A stretch of DNA of 8,313 nucleotides, from positions 1-8,313 of the forward strand of contig JACDAY010000276.1 in NCBI GenBank assembly GCA_013695195.1, given 5' to 3'. A program made the translations under genes and the position numbers. Below the pieces are notes generated by a model, which saw nothing but the letters and a program-made list of their open reading frames with translations, made no database searches and was not told the origin of the DNA. Positions 1 through 6,001 of this stretch are shown here, one piece after another. The DNA comes from Blastocatellia bacterium. Lineage in GTDB: Bacteria > Acidobacteriota > Blastocatellia > Pyrinomonadales > Pyrinomonadaceae. The stretch's first letter is position 1, and every line of letters begins with the position of its first letter.

Positions 1-1253
1 GCCGCAATTTTAGCTTGATCAAATTGTGCGCTTTCGAGATTTTCCCTTAATTCGACCTCCCTCAACACGAGTTCTTCCTTTTTTTGCAGATATGTAGCAT
101 CGTCGAAAACACCGTCGACATAGGCATCAGCAAGCCGGGAATGGCGGTCTTTTAAATGGCTTTGTCTGAGCTCAATCTCGGCTCGAGCTGCTTGGGTTTC
201 TTCTATGATATGAGCAGCTTCTGTCTGAGAGAGCTTTTTCAGGAACCGATATTCGTCGTCAGAAAAACTTATTTTCTTCAGCAGGCTCGTCATTTCACGC
301 GATATTGTATCCTCGCGTAGACACCCGGGGGTACAGTTTCGCGTATGGCACCGATAATATACGAATTTCTTTTTTTGAGTTTCAGGCGTCATCAGATGTC
401 CGCAGCCCATACACTCTATCATTCGTCTGTAGACAAAGAAATGACGTTTTACAGTATTAAAATTCTTGTTCGCAAAAACGTTTTGGACCTGATCGAAGAG
501 AACCTTTGAGATCAGTGGCTGATGTACACCGATAAACGTTTGCCCAGTTTTCTTAATTGTGATCACTCCCATATAGAAAGGGCTATGAAGGATAGTCGAC
601 AAGCCGTTTCGCGAAATCCCTGTGCCGTTTCGACTCCTAAGGCCAAGTTTACGCATCTTTTCATTTAAGCCAGTCAATCCCCGATCCCCGGTAGCGTATA
701 GTTCGAATGCTTTCCGTACGAGCGGCCCCATGACCGGGTCAATCACCTTCGGCTGACCCGAACCGCGATCGAGGTAACCGGTCATCGCCCTGAATGGAAA
801 AAGACCCTGTTTTAGTCGGCCATAGATCCCCTTTTTTGTTTCTTCGCGAAGATTGCGAATATAGTCCGACGCCACAACGGCCTGGATATCCGCGCTCAGC
901 CGACCGCCCCGTGAATTTATGTCGAGGCTCTCGGAAGCAAAGTGCACCTCTATCCCCGAATCGATCAGCGAACCGAGGTCCGCCCAGTCTTTTAGGTTGC
1001 GGGCACCGCGATCAATTTTGTGGATAATGACGCCCTGAGCTTTTCCCTTTCTTACCTGTTTGAGCATTTCCAAAAATACCGGTCTGCCCTGCTTGGCAGC
1101 CGTCTCACGTTCCTCAAAGCGTTTAATTATCTGAAAATTCCAGGTTTGAGAGAAGCTTTCAATCGAGGCCTGCTGTTCAACGAGCGAAGTTCCGTGTTGG
1201 CCCTGTCGTTGGGTGGACACACGGATATATGAAAAGTACTTCTTGTTTGACAT
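1..1253 (-). CDS. Large serine recombinase / site-specific integrase, 3' end cut by window edge
   Basis: A serine recombinase cuts and rejoins DNA at attachment sites through a 5'-phosphoserine link. The frame is open from ATG at 1253 to the left edge, 417 residues with no stop. The N-terminal resolvase domain (about 1-150) begins YIRVSTQRQ, with Ser13 as the expected nucleophile and Arg11 beside it, and later carries HKIDRGARNLKDW (Asp81, Arg82, Arg85). The 'Recombinase' domain covers about 165-265 (near VIDPVMGPLVRKAFELYA). A zinc ribbon follows, with Cys281, Cys284, Cys302, Cys307 and Cys311. From about 320 to the edge the protein is highly charged and heptad-like, as expected of the coiled coil in large serine integrases. 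No Shine-Dalgarno sequence is obvious, but the start fits the normal family N-terminus. It is the last gene of the left cluster, 51 bases after the small ORF. It could be an integrase or a transposase-like recombinase; the family call itself is firm. Confidence 0.96.
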   Translation of the reverse strand, partial: MSNKKYFSYIRVSTQRQGQHGTSLVEQQASIESFSQTWNFQIIKRFEERETAAKQGRPVFLEMLKQVRKGKAQGVIIHKIDRGARNLKDWADLGSLIDSGIEVHFASESLDINSRGGRLSADIQAVVASDYIRNLREETKKGIYGRLKQGLFPFRAMTGYLDRGSGQPKVIDPVMGPLVRKAFELYATGDRGLTGLNEKMRKLGLRSRNGTGISRNGLSTILHSPFYMGVITIKKTGQTFIGVHQPLISKVLFDQVQNVFANKNFNTVKRHFFVYRRMIECMGCGHLMTPETQKKKFVYYRCHTRNCTPGCLREDTISREMTSLLKKISFSDDEYRFLKKLSQTEAAHIIEETQAARAEIELRQSHLKDRHSRLADAYVDGVFDDATYLQKKEELVLREVELRENLESAQFDQAKIA

Positions 1254-1304
1254 CGATTGTGAAGATTAATGCTTAGGAAGGCAAAACGGCGAAATTGCGC
1301 TTAT

Positions 1305-1508
1305 TTAGGCGCCTTTTCGCTTCTTAATCTTAGCGCGCCGGCGTAATTCGGTCAAAATTTTCGGATCTTGCTCCGAGATATTTTCATAGATGCGTTTCAC
1401 CACGGCCAAATAGCGATGCAGCGTCGCTTCTGCATCGCTCTGTTCTTCCGACGAAAGATTTGGGTAAATGTCGGCGATGGTAATCTTTTTTCCATCTTTT
1501 TTGGACAT
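1305..1508 (-). CDS. Small charged hypothetical protein between RuvC-like protein and recombinase
   Basis: A 67-residue protein if read from ATG at 1508 (MSKKDGKKI). In-frame alternatives are ATG at 1520 and TTG at 1535, and none has a clear Shine-Dalgarno sequence. I chose 1508 because the lysine-rich start leads straight into the compact body, ITIADIYPNLSSEEQ, followed by an amphipathic helix (LHRYLAVVKRIYENI). The C-terminus is very basic (RRRAKIKKRKGA), which would suit contact with DNA or RNA. Small proteins with an 'IYP-L--EE--EAE--L-RYL' pattern are, from memory, often found beside this type of serine recombinase, which would make it part of the mobile module; I cannot check that here. 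It lies 63 bases after the RuvC-like gene and 51 bases before the recombinase gene, so cotranscription is likely. No function can be assigned. Confidence 0.7.
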   Translation of the reverse strand: MSKKDGKKITIADIYPNLSSEEQSDAEATLHRYLAVVKRIYENISEQDPKILTELRRRAKIKKRKGA

Positions 1509-1571
1509 AATAAAAAACATCTGTCTAATGGACAAAACAGTATCGTGAAAGTAGTTTTCTAAATTGGAGGC

Positions 1572-2087
1572 TTAGGAAATCTCCCTTGGTCTTGGTTCGG
1601 TCCCAACCCGTGCGAGTCCGATGGCTACCGCCGAAAGCAACGGCATATAGTATTCCCGCTGAGACCGGTTTTGGAAGAGGGTAAATCTGGTGAGCTCAGG
1701 AAAAGTATCCCGCAAAGTCGCGAATGTTCGATTGTATGTCGGCACTTGACCGGTTAAGAGTTTGCAACGTGCGTCTTTGAAGGAAATTTCTTCAACGGGC
1801 ACTGAGTACATTTTCGCAATACTCTTGATAGTCATAACGACGTGCCTATGATTGTTCGAAGCTGCCTGGTGTCGCGTTAGGGATTTCAAAATAATCAGTC
1901 CGGGGGTGAATTTATCAAACAAGTTCTTCAGCTTCATCATCGCGTCCGCCTGGATCGAGTCGAGTGTCCGCGGCTGCCGGTAGCTGTTCACGGCGAAATA
2001 CAATAATTCCCCATGCCGGAATACAGCTATACCAAACCGCTTGCTGAAAGGCGTGACAACCAGCAGATTTTCTAAAGCTTTCTTCAT
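1572..2087 (-). CDS. RuvC/RNase H-fold-like protein, probably catalytically inactive
   Basis: 171 residues, starting at ATG 2087, which overlaps the stop of the XRE gene (ATGA), so translation is probably coupled. The order of elements resembles the RuvC/RNase H fold: a beta hairpin at about 17-33 (FGIAVFRHGELLYFAV), a helix at 45-60 (DAMMKLKNLFDKF), a hydrophobic strand at 64-69 (LIILKS), a helix at 80-95 (HRHVVMTIKSIAKMY), then PVEEISFKDARCKLLTG, which recalls the 'pv-e-----vK---tG' stretch of RuvC, and a final helix at 147-160 (YMPLLSAVAIGLAR). The acidic residues expected in RuvC are not visible: the first strand lacks Asp, the central strand ends in Lys68 rather than Glu, and the last helix lacks Asp. 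This suggests a binding or accessory role rather than nuclease activity. The fold assignment is inference from pattern only. It could be a recombination accessory factor for the serine recombinase encoded downstream. Confidence 0.75.
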   Translation of the reverse strand: MKKALENLLVVTPFSKRFGIAVFRHGELLYFAVNSYRQPRTLDSIQADAMMKLKNLFDKFTPGLIILKSLTRHQAASNNHRHVVMTIKSIAKMYSVPVEEISFKDARCKLLTGQVPTYNRTFATLRDTFPELTRFTLFQNRSQREYYMPLLSAVAIGLARVGTEPRPREIS

Positions 2088-2539
2088 AGGGTTCCGTTAT
2101 CCATTACGTGGCCCATTTTTTCCGCCCTTCGACGAATGAGGTGGGCGCAGTGGCGCGCGGCCTTATCCAGATCGGTCCGTTCAACTCTCTTGCGTTTCAG
2201 CTTTCGCTCGATGGTGCAGAATTCCAATTTGTCTGCTCGGTTTGTGCTACTGGGGGATTGGGGGGATTCGGAATCGCCGAATATCCCCTCCTGACGCCTC
2301 ATTTCCTCACGGCAAGCCTCGAAATATCCATCGAGCAGAACCCGGATAGGGATCTTATAGAGAATCCCGAGTTTCAACGCGGTCTTCAGATCGGGCACTT
2401 TTACCCCCCGCTCGTACCGGGAGATCTGGTCAGTGGTTTTGTGACCGAGCAGTACGGAAATCTGCTTCTGCTCGACCGCTTGCCGCCTTCGGAAAAGCGC
2501 AAGTTGGTTTTTAAATTTTGGATTGCTTTTGCTTTTCAT
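2084..2539 (-). CDS. XRE/Cro-C1 family helix-turn-helix regulator
   Basis: 151 residues from ATG at 2539. Residues about 10-70 form a Cro/C1-type helix-turn-helix domain: FKNQLALFRRRQAVEQ, KQISVLLGHKTTDQIS, RYERGVKVPDLKTALKL, then a closing helix with IPIRVLLDG. The recognition helix is near 34-45. The C-terminal half (about 75-151) is charged, with a Ser/Pro/Gln linker at 90-100 and basic stretches (ERKLKRKRVER, LIRRRAEKMG); it matches no domain I recognise. The gene is the first of a four-gene minus-strand cluster and its stop overlaps the next start by 4 bases. Such regulators usually control their own recombination module, and repeated sequence elements lie 16-62 bases upstream of the start. 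No Shine-Dalgarno sequence is visible before the ATG (the preceding bases are CCCCCACACT). The helix-turn-helix call is secure; the target is inferred. Confidence 0.93.
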   Translation of the reverse strand: MKSKSNPKFKNQLALFRRRQAVEQKQISVLLGHKTTDQISRYERGVKVPDLKTALKLGILYKIPIRVLLDGYFEACREEMRRQEGIFGDSESPQSPSSTNRADKLEFCTIERKLKRKRVERTDLDKAARHCAHLIRRRAEKMGHVMDNGTL

Positions 2540-2554
2540 AGTGTGGGGGATTAA

Positions 2555-2601
2555 TTGCGTCCGAATGTTGCGGACAATTTAATCGTAGCTCATGCGGGAC
2601 A
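2555..2601 (-). promoter_or_regulatory. Candidate operator/promoter of the XRE-recombinase cluster
   Basis: The 81-base gap upstream of the XRE gene holds a 5-bp inverted repeat GTCCG/CGGAC (2559-2563 and 2571-2575, 7-base spacer). It also holds the direct repeat TGCGGACA (2569-2576) and TGCGGGACA (2593-2601), about 24 bases apart. Read on the minus strand, TTGTCC followed after about 16 bases by ATTAAT could act as a weak promoter overlapping the inverted repeat. Repeated half-sites next to an XRE start are typical of autoregulation, but binding here is inference. Confidence 0.4.
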
Positions 2602-2620
2602 GTTGCGAAAGCCGGAAAAT

Positions 2621-3208
2621 TTAGACTGTTGGATCTAATTTGTCGTGGGAATTTAAATTGGTAAGAGGGCGAACGTCTAAACAATCCAATAGTTCATGAG
2701 TCGTCATTATCTGCCTTTTACCGATAAATCTACGGAGAATCTTCAAGCCGGCTTGATGGAATTCGTCGCCGCGATCGCTGGCACAGGCATCAGAAACTAC
2801 AATTGGGCGCAATCCCACCTCAAATGCGTCAGCGGCGGTTTTCAGCACACAGCTTTCAGTCGCTAAGCCGCACAGGACGATCGTTTTCCAGTTGTTCGTT
2901 TCTATAATTTCGATGAAACTTCTGGTCAAGGCCGTATAGGAGTTCTTGTCAATAATGATTTCTGCAAACTGGACCAGTTCGGCAACAATATCCGTTTCGG
3001 AGCCACTTTGAAAGGCGGTCCAACCCATCAATGTTTCGTATGCGCTTCCTGAGGAATTGAAGAATCTGCTAAAAACTACGGGAATTGAACGAACGCGACA
3101 TTCACGAATCAAAGTATCGATGTTTAGTGTAATATGATTCGAATATTGATTAATAAAACCTTTCTGCATATCAATGACTGCTAGTACTGGATTTTGGATT
3201 TCTTCCAC
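2621..3208 (-). CDS. Isochorismatase-family cysteine hydrolase (nicotinamidase-like)
   Basis: 195 residues from GTG at 3208. The frame is open up to a TTG at 3244, but a strong GGAGGAG ribosome binding site seven bases before the GTG decides the start. Members of this fold hydrolyse amides or vinyl ethers (nicotinamide, isochorismate, ureido acids) through an Asp-Lys-Cys triad. All three are present: Asp13 in VLAVIDMQKGF, Lys88 in IIIDKNSYTAL, and Cys120 in GLATESCVLKTA, preceded by the usual bend in that loop. The end, IVVSDACASDRGDEFHQAG, also fits the family. Length is normal (about 180-210). Residues that would fix the substrate, such as the metal-binding Asp-x-His of nicotinamidases, are not evident, so the substrate is unknown. 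It follows the winged-helix gene by 42 bases on the same strand and is probably in one transcript with it. The protein is cytoplasmic, with no signal peptide. Confidence 0.93.
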   Translation of the reverse strand: MEEIQNPVLAVIDMQKGFINQYSNHITLNIDTLIRECRVRSIPVVFSRFFNSSGSAYETLMGWTAFQSGSETDIVAELVQFAEIIIDKNSYTALTRSFIEIIETNNWKTIVLCGLATESCVLKTAADAFEVGLRPIVVSDACASDRGDEFHQAGLKILRRFIGKRQIMTTHELLDCLDVRPLTNLNSHDKLDPTV

Positions 3209-3211
3209 TCG

Positions 3212-3220
3212 CTCTCCTCC
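3212..3220 (-). promoter_or_regulatory. Strong ribosome binding site fixing the GTG start of the isochorismatase-like gene
   Basis: Minus-strand GGAGGAGAG lies directly before GCGA and the GTG at 3208, giving seven bases between the GGAGG core and the start codon. It lies inside the upstream open frame, which argues that the longer TTG start at 3244 is not used. It is the clearest Shine-Dalgarno sequence in the window. Confidence 0.75.
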
Positions 3221-3250
3221 GACAAACCGATTCTGAAATGACAAAATAGG

Positions 3251-4507
3251 TCACAGTTGATCATAAAGTTTTATCGTATCCTCTACTAACTTGTGTAAGC
3301 GACTCGTTATTAAAACTGCTTCGATCATCGTCCGTTGCGATGTTGATTCTGTTGGAACAATGCTTTGCACTTTCGCGAATTGCCATTTCAATGCTTGAAT
3401 CGAAGCCTCCAATTCTTTCTTTGCCTTTGCACCCTTGGATAGACAAATTTCATACAAACACTTGCTCAACCACCACGTTGCCTGAACGCCAATTTCAAAT
3501 TCAACGATATCGGTCGTGAGCGTCGAATGACCATTAGCACGTAGAAGATAGGAAAGCCCCGCCCAGCTCGCAAATCCATACTCAACCCCTGGAACGCCAA
3601 ATTCCGTCGTGTCCAAATTGGAAAATGTACCGTCAAGCAGCCCGCGCTCGAGATTTTCCGTAACGGCGTTTTCCGAGGTGGGATCCAGCTTCTCAAGCGA
3701 ACGCAAACACGACAATAATTGAAGCGATTTGCGAATCCTATCCGGTCTCTCGCGTTTGGGCGCCTCTAAAGCCAGAATGGAAAAAATATAGCCCGGCGTA
3801 CCCAACACGGAAATGAAAGGATCCTTTGGGCGCGAAAGCGGGTGAGCTTTCAACTTTTCGTTATAAATGTGTGTTACATGGTGTCCTTTCAATATCTGAT
3901 CGTAAGTGCTTCGCCTCCATTCAGCAACTGCTGAGAAAGAAGCAAATTGATTTCTTCCCGTGAGATGCCAAAGGCCGACGCCGGAGGGGAAAAGGCAAAG
4001 TCGTCCATTATCTATTTTGAATTCCTTGTAGACAGCCCAACTGGACCCTTTTTCGGGGGCGCGGAAGGAATCAAAAGTATCTAAACCAAGAAATACAGGG
4101 CTTATCAATTGCGACTCGAGGGTGAATCCGCGTGACTGCTCAGAGATCTGTGCTGCATCAAGACCGGGAGAGTCCGTTCGAGTGACTTTCGCTATAAAGC
4201 GGTAAGCTCGCTTGCCGTAGTGCGTCACGATAAACTTTGGATTTTGAGAGTCGCAATTAAGGGCTTTCCGGATCTTCGCGATGTGATTTGTGATGTTCCC
4301 CCGACGTAGGACGTGCCCGTCCCCCCAAACTGAATTTATCAGGTCTCGGTCCAGCACAAGTGCTCCGGGATTTTGGACGAAATGGGCCAGCACGTCGAAA
4401 TCCTTCCCGTTCAGATTAATGGTTCGATCGGATCGAGTTAAGAGGCGGTCTCTCGGGTTCAGGGTGAATTCGCCAAACTCGTAAAATTCATTGTTATAGG
4501 GGGACAT
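3251..4507 (-). CDS. Winged-helix (OmpR/ToxR-type Trans_reg_C) protein with unknown C-terminal domain
   Basis: 418 residues from ATG at 4507. Residues about 9-106 form a Trans_reg_C winged helix: YEFGEFTLNPRDRLL, a helix around KDFDVLAHFVQNPGALV, LDRDLINSVWG, the recognition helix NITNHIAKIRKALN at about 71-84, and the wing hairpin FIVTHYGKRAYRFIA. In Acidobacteriota such N-termini are often joined to TPR or beta-propeller domains, but here the remaining 300 residues show neither, and I see no transmembrane segment. The C-terminal part has an aromatic, partly beta region (LCLFPSGVGLWHL at 171-182, AEWRRSTYDQIL at 195-206), then helical stretches (258-275, 340-380, 394-415). There is no receiver domain or phosphoacceptor, so this is not a two-component regulator; ligand or partner binding by the C-terminal part is inference. 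It is upstream of the isochorismatase-like gene on the same strand, and an inverted repeat precedes it. Confidence 0.88.
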   Translation of the reverse strand: MSPYNNEFYEFGEFTLNPRDRLLTRSDRTINLNGKDFDVLAHFVQNPGALVLDRDLINSVWGDGHVLRRGNITNHIAKIRKALNCDSQNPKFIVTHYGKRAYRFIAKVTRTDSPGLDAAQISEQSRGFTLESQLISPVFLGLDTFDSFRAPEKGSSWAVYKEFKIDNGRLCLFPSGVGLWHLTGRNQFASFSAVAEWRRSTYDQILKGHHVTHIYNEKLKAHPLSRPKDPFISVLGTPGYIFSILALEAPKRERPDRIRKSLQLLSCLRSLEKLDPTSENAVTENLERGLLDGTFSNLDTTEFGVPGVEYGFASWAGLSYLLRANGHSTLTTDIVEFEIGVQATWWLSKCLYEICLSKGAKAKKELEASIQALKWQFAKVQSIVPTESTSQRTMIEAVLITSRLHKLVEDTIKLYDQL

Positions 4508-4545
4508 TCTTATTATTTCGTTTAGGTGAATTGAGCGATGTGCGA

Positions 4546-4579
4546 GTTGCGAATTCGGAACAAATTCGCAACTTTTATA
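4546..4579 (-). promoter_or_regulatory. TATAAA box plus perfect 10-bp inverted repeat upstream of winged-helix gene
   Basis: GTTGCGAATT (4546-4555) and AATTCGCAAC (4563-4572) are exact reverse complements separated by the 7 bases CGGAACA. On the minus strand TATAAA (4574-4579) sits immediately upstream, so a start point about seven bases on would fall inside the palindrome. That is a classic repressor position, or else a hairpin at the very 5' end of the messenger. No good -35 box is seen. The winged-helix ATG lies 38 bases beyond the repeat, so autoregulation is the simplest guess. Confidence 0.5.
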
Positions 4580-4642
4580 GGATTTATTGGGTCTTTACGC
4601 TTGCATTCTAGCGACATTGAAATAATTGTCAATAGGCATTAC

Positions 4643-5070
4643 TCAGAAGCCAACGCTGGGTCGCCCGTTGACATCGGCAAACTTCGTGTATTTACTCTCG
4701 ACGATATCGACGACGCCGTTCGGCCCGTATGATTCTACCTTGCGCACCTGCCCAAGGCCATTTAAATACTTTTTACTTTTGCCCGCAACCGCTCCACCCT
4801 GTTCATTTACTTCTTCGGTAACCGTCATCGCATCATCGTCATAGGAAAAAGTCGAATACGCGCCTGTGGACGAAGTGGATTTTATGGGGCGAAGCGAGTA
4901 GATATTATAATCCGTGGTCGAAACCCGCCCGTTTGCATCAGTCGTCTGTTTGACCAGGCCAGTCCAGAAATCAGTAACGGCGCTTGTCGTGATGCGGTGC
5001 GGGTGATCTTCGTCAGAGGTCCCGTCTTGCCGTTCAAGCTGCCGACCGCGTTGTTGCTGGCGTCAGCGAA
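4643..5070 (-). pseudogene. Truncated RHS/YD-repeat core remnant
   Basis: This fragment reads as the interior of an RHS core and has neither a proper start nor a proper end. Reading right to left, FADASNNAVGSLNG (5070 to about 5029) is in one frame. The sequence then continues in a second frame with HRITTSAVTDFWTGL, TTDANGRVSTTDYN, FSYDDDAMTVTEE, KSKKYLNGLGQVRKVES and GVVDIVESKYTKFADVNG, ending GRPSVGF at a TGA (4643). At least one frameshift therefore lies around 5000-5035. Just upstream of FADASNN the first frame meets a stop (5080-5082), which marks the edge of RHS homology. The conserved C-terminal RHS motif (DPxGL) is absent, so this is not a toxin-delivering end. It probably derives from a second or ancestral rhs copy, joined here by recombination. 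An ATG-led open piece (4643-4828) exists but is unlikely to encode a functional protein. Confidence 0.8.
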
Positions 5071-5654
5071 AGTTCCCGGTCAATTCCCAATAGCTCATCA
5101 TTCTTCTTTTGAATGAAAAGTAACAGATCTAGCAGACTTTCCGGGTAAATACCCTTCTTTTTTTCGAGAATTAGATTGCTGTGGTTCTCTGTCAGAAGTA
5201 TCTTTCTCTGATTTCCACTCATACTAAGTACAAGAGTTGTTTCGATTGCCGCATCCAGAATTGGTACGGTTGGACCGTAAGAATCACCTGAAGTTTTTAA
5301 AGTTTTAGTCGTCAAAGACCTTATTTTTTCCAATTCTACATCTGTTAAGGAGAAGCCAGTTCTTTTAATATCAAATTTTCCTTTTGTTTGTCGGGCAGGA
5401 TAGTGGTCATACTCCGCTTGCCCTGATTCATAAACTTTTATGTTCAGTATTTTCCCCGGCGGATAAACACTATATTTCGATTCCGTGTACATCTCCAAGA
5501 TCAATCCGTCCTCTTGTCGACCTGCCGGTATAGGTGCGTCGGAGACGCTCTGAGCTTTTCCACATCCTACGGTTGGTCCGAAGAAGAGAATAACGGTCAT
5601 CGAAACCAACAGCGGCGATATGATCAAAGGACGGTACGCTCTCACATTAAACAT
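5034..5654 (-). CDS. Putative lipoprotein, candidate immunity protein next to broken toxin tip
   Basis: 206 residues from ATG at 5654. GAGG lies eight bases upstream and overlaps the TGA of the preceding tip-like frame (5665-5667), a sign of translational coupling. The N-terminus has a basic start, a hydrophobic stretch at about 9-27 (LIISPLLVSMTVILFF) and TVGC, where Cys31 could be a lipid-attachment cysteine; Thr at -3 makes the lipobox imperfect. The mature part looks like a small soluble domain (MYTESKYSVYPPGKILNIKVYESGQAEYD, split here as MYTESKYSVYPPG and KILNIKVYESGQAEYD), then helix-rich (LTDVELEKIRSLTTK, LLDLLLFIQKKNDELLGI). The last roughly 12 residues (SLTPATTRSAA) are encoded by sequence that reads as RHS core in another frame, so the natural end is probably lost or replaced. 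The region is A+T-rich: 23 of 60 bases at 5161-5220 are G or C. The immunity role is inferred from position only. Confidence 0.7.
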   Translation of the reverse strand: MFNVRAYRPLIISPLLVSMTVILFFGPTVGCGKAQSVSDAPIPAGRQEDGLILEMYTESKYSVYPPGKILNIKVYESGQAEYDHYPARQTKGKFDIKRTGFSLTDVELEKIRSLTTKTLKTSGDSYGPTVPILDAAIETTLVLSMSGNQRKILLTENHSNLILEKKKGIYPESLLDLLLFIQKKNDELLGIDRELSLTPATTRSAA

Positions 5655-5664
5655 ATATTCAACC

Positions 5665-6000
5665 TCACGGATTTATTCCAAAACATTTCTTTGCAATTTC
5701 ATTATAGTAATGGTCGTTTGCCTCGCCGGGCGCATGATCTCTACCTTCGACTGCGTGTTTGAGCCCGTGTAAGAGGATATTTGTCCGGGTTCGCGGAGCA
5801 TTCATGGTACCTGTCCAACCTCCTACTCCTTCCTCGAACCACACATCACCAAGTCGAATTTTTGAGTCTGGTCCCTTCCCGAGGTCTGCGCCCGAAACTT
5901 GTTCCGGAATATTAAGAGTGGGGTCATGAACAATCTGGTCCGATTATTTCAGGGCTTCAAGACTAGCAATTGGGTCGTGTGACGAATTTCTTCTGATTGG
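5665..6000 (-). pseudogene. Orphan toxin-tip-like reading frame with internal stop
   Basis: A continuous frame ends at TGA 5665-5667 and contains coherent protein-like sequence: GPDSKIRLGDVWFEEGVGGW, then TGTMNAPRTRTNILLHGLKH, then AVEGRDHAPGEANDHYYNE and IAKKCFGINP. Upstream in the same frame, SHDPIASLEALK is cut off from SDQIVHDPTLNIPEQ by a TAA at 5944-5946. There is no ATG before the internal one at 5805, so it cannot be a normal intact gene. The His-rich end (His residues in LLHGLKH, RDHAP and NDHYY) could have formed an active site, but I recognise no family. It lies 10 bases before a lipoprotein gene and just after the end of another anchored protein, the usual place for an orphan RHS tip with its immunity gene. 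No RHS core sequence precedes it. The toxin reading is inference. Confidence 0.55.
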
Positions 6001-6001
6001 C

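Noticed and set aside
794..1232. Two short plus-strand open frames
   Set aside because: Both are antisense to the catalytic domain of the serine recombinase, which translates without interruption.
2108..2554. 148-codon plus-strand open frame opposite the XRE gene
   Set aside because: It lies almost fully antiparallel to a clear helix-turn-helix gene and its translation shows no domain-like pattern; it is a shadow frame.
3209..3244. Longer start (TTG at 3244) for the isochorismatase-like gene
   Set aside because: A strong GGAGGAG site within this stretch is ideally spaced for the GTG at 3208, and the extra 12 residues are not part of the family fold.
4546..4576. Rho-independent terminator on the plus strand (10-bp stem then TTTT)
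   Set aside because: No plus-strand gene precedes it, the stem is A+T-rich, the T run is only four bases, and it lies at a promoter-like position for the minus-strand gene.
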